A stretch of 64,000 nt of DNA from Microterricola viridarii (lineage in GTDB: Bacteria > Actinomycetota > Actinomycetes > Actinomycetales > Microbacteriaceae). The position numbers were made by a program, and so were the translations under genes. The notes below the pieces were generated by a model. It made no database searches. It saw only the letters and a list, made by a program, of their open reading frames with translations, and was not told where the DNA came from. Positions 58,380 to 64,000 of this stretch are shown piece by piece. The stretch's first letter is position 1. Each line of letters opens with the position of its first letter. The stretch covers positions 2,294,001 to 2,358,000 of the forward strand of contig NZ_CP014145.1 in NCBI RefSeq assembly GCF_001542775.1, given 5' to 3'.

Positions 58380-60236
58380 GTGACTGACGGATACCCCCCG
58401 ATCGCCGAGCACGGGCTGATCGGTGATCTGCAAACCGCTGCGCTGGTGTCGACGGATGGCACGATCGACTGGTTCTGCAGCCCGCGCTTCGACTCCCCCA
58501 GCATCTTCGCCTCGCTCTTGGACCACGCCACCGGCGGCCACCTGAGCACGCGCCCACACGAAGACGGCTTCCAGACGAAGCAGCTCTACATTCCCGACAC
58601 CGCGGTTCTCGTCACCCGCTTCCTCACCGAGAACGGCGTCGGCGAACTGGTCGACTTCATGCCGGTGACCTCAGACACCCCCAGCAAACGCCACCGCCTC
58701 ATCCGGATGGTGCGGTGCGTGCGCGGGGCGATCGATTTCGACATCGAGCTCGATCCCCGCTTCGACTACGGCCGGAAGCAGTACAAGCTGAATCCGACCG
58801 GCCACGGCGCGATCTTCACCGCGGGAGACACCACAATGTCCCTCAGCCTCATCCGCGGCCCGGAAGACGAACGGCTGGCCCGCTGGGAACCGACGAGTGG
58901 GGGCGAGCTGCGCTTCTCCCTGAGCCTGGCGGAGGGACAGATGCGGGGAGTGGTATTGGAGACCGGCAGCGAGACTCCCCCTCACGACATCCCCGTCGCC
59001 AGGGCGCAGCAGCTCTTCGACGACACCGTGGCGTTCTGGCAGGACTGGGTCGGTCAAACCACCTACAGCGGGCGCTGGCGCGAAGACGTTCACCGCTCGG
59101 CGATCACACTCAAGCTGCTCACCTACGCGCCGTCCGGCGGGCTCGTCGCTGCGCCGACGGCCGGACTCCCCGAACAGCTCGGCGGCGAGCGCAACTGGGA
59201 CTACCGCTACACCTGGGTTCGCGACGCATCATTCTCGGTCAACACACTCGTGCGCTTGGGGTTCTTCGACGAAGCGGAGGCATTCGGCAAGTGGCTGCGC
59301 GACCGCGGGGCTCACCAGGTGGCGGGCAGCACCGGGCCACTGGACATCATGTACAGGATCGATGGCGACCCGAACCTGGTCGAGGAGATCCTCGACCACT
59401 GGGAGGGGTACCGCGGCTCGTACCCGGTGCGGATCGGGAACGCGGCGGCCGACCAGCTGCAACTCGACATCTACGGCGAGGCCATGGATGCCATCTGGAA
59501 CGCTCACCTCAGCGGCATCGAGTTCGGCCAGGCGGGCTGGACAGCCATCGGCAAACTGCTCAACTGGCTGGCTGAGAACTGGGACCAACCGGAGGAAGGC
59601 ATCTGGGAGACCCGCGGCGGCCGCAAGGACTTCACCTACGGGCGGCTGATGTGTTGGGTGGCCTTCGACCGCGGCATCCGTCTCGCCATGGCCTACGGCA
59701 GGCCGGCCCCGCTCGAACGGTGGACGAAGGAGCGCGATGCCATCTACAACCAGATCATGGAGAAGGGGTGGGACCCGAAGCGCCGGGCGTTCGTTCAGCA
59801 GTACGGGGAGCCGGTGCTCGACGCCTCGCTGTTGAAGATGCCGCAGATGGGGTTCATCTCGCCGCACGATCCGATGTGGCTGGATACCCTGACCGCGATG
59901 GAGGAGGAGCTCGTCTCTGACAGCCTCGTCTACCGGTACGACCCGAGCGCCTCCCCCGACGGCCTGCGCGGGTCGGAGGGCACGTTCTCGCTCTGCACGT
60001 TCCTCTACGTTGACGCGCTCGCCCGCAGCGATCGGCTCGCGGAGGCTCGTCTCACCTTCGAGAAGATGTTGACCTACGGCAACCACCTCGGCCTGTACTC
60101 GGAGGAGATCGCGTTGACCGGCGAGCAGCTCGGCAACTTCCCGCAAGCGTTCACCCACCTGGCGCTCATCGATGCGGCCATCACCCTCAACGAGCGCCTC
60201 GATGCGGCGGCGGCGCGGGGCCGGCGCCGTCTCTGA
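58380..60236 (+). CDS. Glycoside hydrolase family 15 protein (trehalase/glucoamylase-like)
   Basis: A 618-residue protein from GTG 58380. N-terminal beta-sandwich (1-240: YPPIAEHGLIGDLQTAALVS, then DGTIDWFCSPRFDSPSIFASLL) and a C-terminal (alpha/alpha)6 barrel: LGGERNWDYRYTWVRDASFS (general acid region, about 260-280), EGIWETRGGRKDFTYGRLMCW, and the C-terminal GLYSEEIALTGEQLGNFPQAFTHLA with the second carboxylate (each in part). Actinobacterial members include alpha,alpha-trehalases; glucoamylase activity is the other option. No signal peptide, so cytoplasmic. Confidence 0.93.
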   Translation: MTDGYPPIAEHGLIGDLQTAALVSTDGTIDWFCSPRFDSPSIFASLLDHATGGHLSTRPHEDGFQTKQLYIPDTAVLVTRFLTENGVGELVDFMPVTSDTPSKRHRLIRMVRCVRGAIDFDIELDPRFDYGRKQYKLNPTGHGAIFTAGDTTMSLSLIRGPEDERLARWEPTSGGELRFSLSLAEGQMRGVVLETGSETPPHDIPVARAQQLFDDTVAFWQDWVGQTTYSGRWREDVHRSAITLKLLTYAPSGGLVAAPTAGLPEQLGGERNWDYRYTWVRDASFSVNTLVRLGFFDEAEAFGKWLRDRGAHQVAGSTGPLDIMYRIDGDPNLVEEILDHWEGYRGSYPVRIGNAAADQLQLDIYGEAMDAIWNAHLSGIEFGQAGWTAIGKLLNWLAENWDQPEEGIWETRGGRKDFTYGRLMCWVAFDRGIRLAMAYGRPAPLERWTKERDAIYNQIMEKGWDPKRRAFVQQYGEPVLDASLLKMPQMGFISPHDPMWLDTLTAMEEELVSDSLVYRYDPSASPDGLRGSEGTFSLCTFLYVDALARSDRLAEARLTFEKMLTYGNHLGLYSEEIALTGEQLGNFPQAFTHLALIDAAITLNERLDAAAARGRRRL

Positions 60237-60237
60237 C

Positions 60238-60345
60238 GCGCTCGTCGCGTCGAAGGGCGGAGAAGGCCGCAATCCAGAGTGCTACCTCACCCTGCGAGCG
60301 AACCCGGATATCGACATCACCGTGGTGATCTGCGAGCCGCGCTGA
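60238..60345 (+). pseudogene. Fragment of deazaflavin-dependent nitroreductase-like protein
   Basis: A 35-codon stretch reads ALVASKGGEGRNPECYLTLR then ANPDIDITVVICEPR and a TGA at 60343. The SKGG(x)xxNPxWYxNLxANPxxxV pattern is the cofactor-binding segment of DUF385/Ddn-type F420-dependent proteins. No start and no upstream part in frame (the GH15 end overlaps), so it seems a remnant. The region 60346-60462 to the next gene shows nothing else. Confidence 0.45.
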
Positions 60346-60462
60346 GCTGAGGCGCCTGCTTTCGTGCGATTCCCATGATGCGCCGCGGCAGGCATGGCGG
60401 TGCAATGGGTGTTCGGCGCCGCAGCCGCGCGCCTGACACCCTCCCAGAAGGTTGAAATCCTC

Positions 60463-60801
60463 ATGACTGACAACACCGACGACGCCCCCGTGCTCGACCT
60501 CCTCGCCCGTATGACCGCAGACTCCGTCGAGGCGTCCACCCTCGATTCGCGGTCCCTGTTCATGGTCCGAGTAGCCGCGCTGGTCGCGATCGGCGCATCA
60601 CCGGTGTCCTACGCGCTGAACCTCGAGGTCGGCGAGGAGCTGGGTCTCAGCGTGGAAGACATCCGCGGCGTGCTCACGGCCATTGCGCCCATCGTCGGCA
60701 CCGCACGGGTCGCGGCGGCGACCGGCAACATTGTCACGGCGCTTGCCGCCGAGATCGAGCTCGCCGAGTTCGAGGTCGCACTGCTCGACGTCGACGAGTA
60801 G
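60463..60801 (+). CDS. Carboxymuconolactone decarboxylase (AhpD-like) family protein
   Basis: A 112-residue all-helical protein from ATG 60463. The core LDSRSLFMVRVAALVAIGAS followed by PVSYALNLEVGEELGLSVEDIRGVLTAIAPIVGTAR (in part) fits the CMD family. The CxxC redox pair of AhpD is absent (SPVSYAL), so peroxidase-reductase activity is not expected; a small-molecule-binding or lyase-like role remains open. It ends 21 bases before the cardiolipin synthase gene. Confidence 0.82.
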   Translation: MTDNTDDAPVLDLLARMTADSVEASTLDSRSLFMVRVAALVAIGASPVSYALNLEVGEELGLSVEDIRGVLTAIAPIVGTARVAAATGNIVTALAAEIELAEFEVALLDVDE

Positions 60802-60822
60802 GGGCGCGAACAGGGCGAGCGC

Positions 60823-62295
60823 ATGAGCGATCAGCTCCCCGCGATCATTGGCGGCATCCTCATCGTGGTGGATCTGGCGATCCGGATCACCGCGCTGATC
60901 ATCGTGCCCCGCGGCCGCAAGCCGACCGCGGCGATGGCGTGGCTGCTGGCAATCTTCCTCATCCCGTTCGTCGGCATCATCCTGTTCCTACTGATCGGCA
61001 ACGCGCGCCTGCCGAAGAAGCGTCGGGAGCGGCAGGCAGAGCTCAATCGGATCATCACGGCCAGGGCTGCCCCGCTCGAGCTCGCCGGCGACCGGTCGAG
61101 CTGGCCCGACTGGTTCGCCGCGCTCACGCGTCAGAACCGCGAGCTCGGGTCGCTCCCGGCGGTCACCGGAAACACCGCACTGCTCATCGATGACTACCGC
61201 GCCTCGATCGATGCCATGGCCGCCGAGATCGACGCCGCTGCCCGGTTCGTGCACGTCGAGTTCTACATCGTGTCGTTCGACGACACGACGCAGGGTTTCT
61301 TCTCGGCGATGGAACGGGCTGTGCAGCGGGGCGTGACGGTGCGCCTGCTCGCCGACTATGTCGCGTCGCGCCGCACGGTCGACAGCGATGCGACCTTCGC
61401 CGAGCTGACCCGGATCGGCGTGAAGTGGAGCTGGATGCTGCCGGTGCGCCCGTTCCACGGGGAGTATTCGCGGCCCGACCTGCGCAACCACCGCAAGATC
61501 CTGGTGGCCGACGGACGGGTCGCGTTCCTCGGCTCGCAGAACCTCATCGACCGCAGCTACAACTCGAAGAAGAACATCGAGCGCGGGCTGCAATGGCAGG
61601 AGTTGATGAGCCGCGTCACCGGGCCCATCGTCAGCGCCGCCAACGCCGTGTTCTTGTCTGACTGGTATCTGGAGACGGGCGAGATGCTCGGCGACGACGA
61701 GAACGTGCGCGCCGTCGATATGGCATCCGACACCTCGCCCGACGCTCTCGTCTGCCAGATCGTGCCGAGCGGGCCCGGCTACGAGGACGAGAACAACCTG
61801 CGCCAGTTCTTGACCCTGGTCACCTCCGCCCAGCGCAGGGTGATCATCACGAGCCCCTACTTCGTTCCGGATGAGGCGATGATGTACGCGATCACCTCGG
61901 CCTGCGCCCGCGGCCTCGACGTGCAGCTGTTCGTCTCAGAGATCGGCGACCAGGGCTCGGTGTGGCACGCACAGCGCTCCTATTACGACAGCCTGCTGCG
62001 GGCCGGCGTGCAGATCTGGCTCTACCCGGCGCCTTTCATCCTGCACTCCAAGCACCTCTCCATCGACGAGGATGTCGCCGTGATCGGCTCGAGCAATATG
62101 GACATCCGCTCCTTCGCGCTGAACGCCGAGGTGACGATGCTCGTGCGCGGTAAGGTCTTCGTCGACCAGATGCGGTTGGTAGAGCAGCGTTATCGGGATG
62201 CCGGCCGGCAGCTCACTCTCGAGGAATGGCGCAAGGAGCCGGCATCCGCGACGTTCCTCGACGGTGTCGCCCGCCTCACCTCGGCGCTGCAGTAG
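60823..62295 (+). CDS. cls: Cardiolipin synthase (phospholipase D family)
   Basis: A 490-residue protein: two N-terminal helices (residues 8-27 and 36-58), then two HKD phospholipase D domains, NHRKILVADGRVAFLGSQN near residue 220 and LHSKHLSIDEDVAVIGSSN near 406. It condenses two phosphatidylglycerols to cardiolipin and glycerol (bacterial ClsA-type). Length fits the family (about 480-510). Confidence 0.94.
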   Translation: MSDQLPAIIGGILIVVDLAIRITALIIVPRGRKPTAAMAWLLAIFLIPFVGIILFLLIGNARLPKKRRERQAELNRIITARAAPLELAGDRSSWPDWFAALTRQNRELGSLPAVTGNTALLIDDYRASIDAMAAEIDAAARFVHVEFYIVSFDDTTQGFFSAMERAVQRGVTVRLLADYVASRRTVDSDATFAELTRIGVKWSWMLPVRPFHGEYSRPDLRNHRKILVADGRVAFLGSQNLIDRSYNSKKNIERGLQWQELMSRVTGPIVSAANAVFLSDWYLETGEMLGDDENVRAVDMASDTSPDALVCQIVPSGPGYEDENNLRQFLTLVTSAQRRVIITSPYFVPDEAMMYAITSACARGLDVQLFVSEIGDQGSVWHAQRSYYDSLLRAGVQIWLYPAPFILHSKHLSIDEDVAVIGSSNMDIRSFALNAEVTMLVRGKVFVDQMRLVEQRYRDAGRQLTLEEWRKEPASATFLDGVARLTSALQ

Positions 62296-62441
62296 CCGGT
62301 CGCCCAGGCACGCAGAGTGCTTGGCTCCGCGACCCAGTTCTGAAAGCCCCGATAGTCGCTCTCGAGGCGCGGCCATACCGCCGAGTAGAGCAGCGCGCCG
62401 GGGGCGACAAGTCCGAGGACGAACGCCAGCCATCGCGTCAT
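62190..62441 (-). CDS. Possible small membrane-anchored protein (83 aa)
   Basis: From ATG 62441, MTRWLAFVLGLVAPGALLYS gives one N-terminal hydrophobic helix, followed by AVWPRLESDYRGFQNWVAEP and a Ser/Arg-rich end that overlaps the 3' end of cls by about 100 bases. G/C-biased third positions in the first 55 codons support coding; the overlapping tail does not. It may be a real gene with a damaged end or a chance frame. Confidence 0.25.
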   Translation of the reverse strand: MTRWLAFVLGLVAPGALLYSAVWPRLESDYRGFQNWVAEPSTLRAWATGYCSAEVRRATPSRNVADAGSLRHSSRVSCRPASR

Positions 62442-62516
62442 TCTGAGCGCGCGCGAATCAGCGCCGTTGATCAGGAGCTGAACAACAGCGGCGAGGCCGA
62501 CGTCGCGCACGCGATC

Positions 62517-62543
62517 AAAAGAAAAACCCCGGCCGCGGCCGGG
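62517..62543 (-). terminator. Rho-independent terminator of tRNA-Arg
   Basis: The palindrome cccggccgcggccggg (62528-62543) is followed, in the minus direction, by tttttcttttgatc. It lies about 40 bases beyond the tRNA 3' end. Confidence 0.88.
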
Positions 62544-62587
62544 ACTTTCTCAACGTGCGCAAGCAATGACCGCACTCATCGCGTTGG

Positions 62588-62659
62588 TGCCCCTGGAGGG
62601 ACTCGAACCCCCAACCCTTTCCTTAGGACGGAACTGCTCTTCCATTGAGCTACAGAGGC
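62588..62659 (-). tRNA. tRNA-Arg (anticodon CCT)
   Basis: A 72-nt cloverleaf on the minus strand: acceptor gcctctg/caggggc with one G-T pair, D stem gctc/gagc, anticodon loop gtcctaa (anticodon CCT, reading AGG), T stem ggggg/ccctc with loop ttcgagt, discriminator A, and CCA encoded immediately after (62585-62587). The first pair of the anticodon stem is a G-A mismatch. Confidence 0.94.
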
Positions 62660-62751
62660 TGACCACAAGAGTTTACCGGGTGCGGATGCCGCAATCGGCA
62701 CCTGAGTCGGTCCGGTGTGGCGGCTGGGTTCGTGGCGGCGCTGCCCGTCTC

Positions 62752-63920
62752 CTAGAGATCGAGTGCCCAGCCCAGCACGAAGGGAAACGTCAGAAGCGCC
62801 GCGACGATCGCGCACATGACCACGGTGACCCACGCGGCCGACCGGCGCCGCAGCCGCTGCCCCGGAACGGCAATGTCGGTTCTCGGTCGATGCGCGCGGG
62901 GATCGGAATATGTAACCGCCTGGTGTGTGAGTTCCGCGCCAACAACCTCGGCGAAGAGGATCATCGACGTGGTCTCCGTGCGGTCCGACCGGCGGCGGAA
63001 GCGGTTCGACACCACGATCATGCGGTCCTCAACGACCTCGATGTCCCAGTGTCGTCCGTAGTCGATCAGGGCGGCCATGACATCCGGCGTCAGGAGTTGG
63101 AGCGCATCAAGCTCGTACCCCTCCGGCACGTAGACCGCGAAATGGCGGTCGAAGTCCCCTCGAGAGAGAGCCGCTGTCGACTGGGCAGGTATTGCCGCAA
63201 GCTGCCGTTCCGTTGTGAGTCGATCATGAGGTGCGGCAATGACCGCGGCATCTTCATCTGCAGGAATCGGAAGGCCGAGCGCGGACCCTTGGGATCGTTC
63301 TTGCCGCCCGAGTAGCCGGCGACGGCGATCTGCAGATCCGGTTCGCAGCCGGCCCAGCCGCCGGACCGCGAAAAGCCCGACAGCGAAAAGCCGGACAGTG
63401 AAAAATGAGAGCGGAACAGGGAGCGCGCGTCATTCCCGGGCGCGCGTCCCCACTGCCTGGCCTTGGCATTCTTCCTGGCGCCGGCGTCGTCTCCCTCGGC
63501 AAAGAAGATCCCCCGGGGCGGGGGCTCGGTGCCATACCGGGCGAAGGACAGGCCACGCTCCGCCGCGAACCTCCGGAAGGCGATCTCTCGGCGAAGTTCC
63601 GTCGGCCCGCTCAGGAGCACCGCAGCAAAGACACCAGCCATGAGGCCGCCCCAGAAAACGACGACGGTCAGGAGGCCGCGAGCCCACTCGAGCCAGTCGG
63701 GGAGGACGACCGTGACGGGGATCTCGAATACCAACGCCGTCCAGCAGAGTGCGATCGCCGCGAAGGGCACGAGCAGCAGCGCGCCCAGCGCGGCGTTGCG
63801 GAAAATGGCCGGTTGCTCGGCACGCACCTCCTGCCAGCTCACCAGTCTCGGCCACTCGCGGCGGAGCTGCGTGAGCCGATCCGCAGACGGACCGCGGTAT
63901 CCGGAGTTGCCTGTCTGCAT
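62752..63920 (-). pseudogene. Microbacteriaceae-type membrane protein (DUF3137-like), frameshifted
   Basis: The first frame (from ATG 63920, AGGGG upstream) gives MQTGNSGYRGPSADRLTQLR, two helices (about residues 45-65 and 80-105), a cytoplasmic domain with FAAERGLSFARYGTEPPPRG, a low-complexity SLSGFSLSGFSRSGG, and FRFLQMKMPRSLPHLMIDSQ to SLEG. The continuation is in another frame: DFDRHFAVYVPEGYELDALQ, LLTPDVMAALIDYG, IEVVEDRMIVVSN, and a last helix WVTVVMCAIVAALLTFPFVL. One base added in the C run at 63156-63159 restores a single protein of about 389 residues. Function unknown; related proteins are common in Microbacteriaceae. Confidence 0.78.
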
Positions 63921-64000
63921 GCCCCTGTTCACCCGCACAGACTACCTACTCCTCCGCGCACAGCGGAGCGGCGTGCGGAAGCGGCGCCGCGACACAGAGC

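Overview
The window is chromosomal DNA from a high-GC actinobacterium, most probably of the family Microbacteriaceae. This rests on codon use that is overwhelmingly G/C at third positions, frequent GTG/TTG starts, a C-terminal nuclease domain of the MTES_1575 type (a family named from Microbacterium testaceum), LCP, FmdB-like, SdpI-like and PucR proteins, and short dispersed repeats of the kind common in this family. I see no rRNA, prophage, transposase or CRISPR array. Genus cannot be fixed from what is visible.

Layout. 1-9.5 kb: housekeeping and membrane genes (aldo/keto reductase, hydrolase, DUF4349 lipoprotein, acyl-CoA dehydrogenase, a TrkA-C/CPA2 antiporter pair, a ThrE-type exporter, a VOC protein, an AlaX-like editing hydrolase, glutaminase). 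9.5-13.1 kb: a repeat cluster and a coupled MFS transporter/GH2 glycosidase pair. 13.2-19.2 kb: a small alarmone synthetase, YchJ, a secreted nuclease with cell-wall-binding repeats interrupted by an in-frame stop, and small conserved proteins. 19.3-22.0 kb: a copper operon (HMA chaperone, 58-residue membrane protein, P1B-ATPase) behind two CsoR-type operators. 22.1-30.5 kb: oxidoreductases, meso-diaminopimelate dehydrogenase, tRNA-Ala, GalU, two GNAT/membrane proteins, folate cycloligase, MscL. 30.8-34.6 kb: a very large helicase-like protein with a nuclease domain and a degenerate P-loop. 34.7-38.5 kb: a persulfide/sulfur-stress operon (CoA-disulfide reductase-rhodanese, rhodanese, CstR, thioredoxin) behind a CstR-type operator, then an adenine/adenosine deaminase. 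38.5-43.2 kb: CorA, LCP, leucyl aminopeptidase, FMN reductase. 43.3-56.7 kb: a single-direction peptide locus. 56.8-64 kb: MFS, GH15, cardiolipin synthase, tRNA-Arg and a membrane protein.

The most interesting system is 43.3-56.7 kb. A PucR regulator, a complete Dpp/Opp-type ABC transporter (with a permease-ATPase fusion), an S9 peptidase fused to an S12 beta-lactamase-like serine hydrolase, an M20 deacylase, a COG3375-like GNAT and an enolase-superfamily N-succinylamino acid racemase lie head to tail. The last three are the three enzymes of the known succinyl-dependent route that turns D-amino acids into L-amino acids. I infer a locus for import, hydrolysis and stereo-inversion of D-amino-acid-containing peptides.

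A second pattern concerns data quality: at least six genes (near 27440, 30570, 37230, 39493, 45217 and 63157) regain full-length family-like frames if one base is restored in a G or C run of four or five. A systematic one-base homopolymer deletion in the assembly is the simplest explanation, and it affects how those genes should be read.
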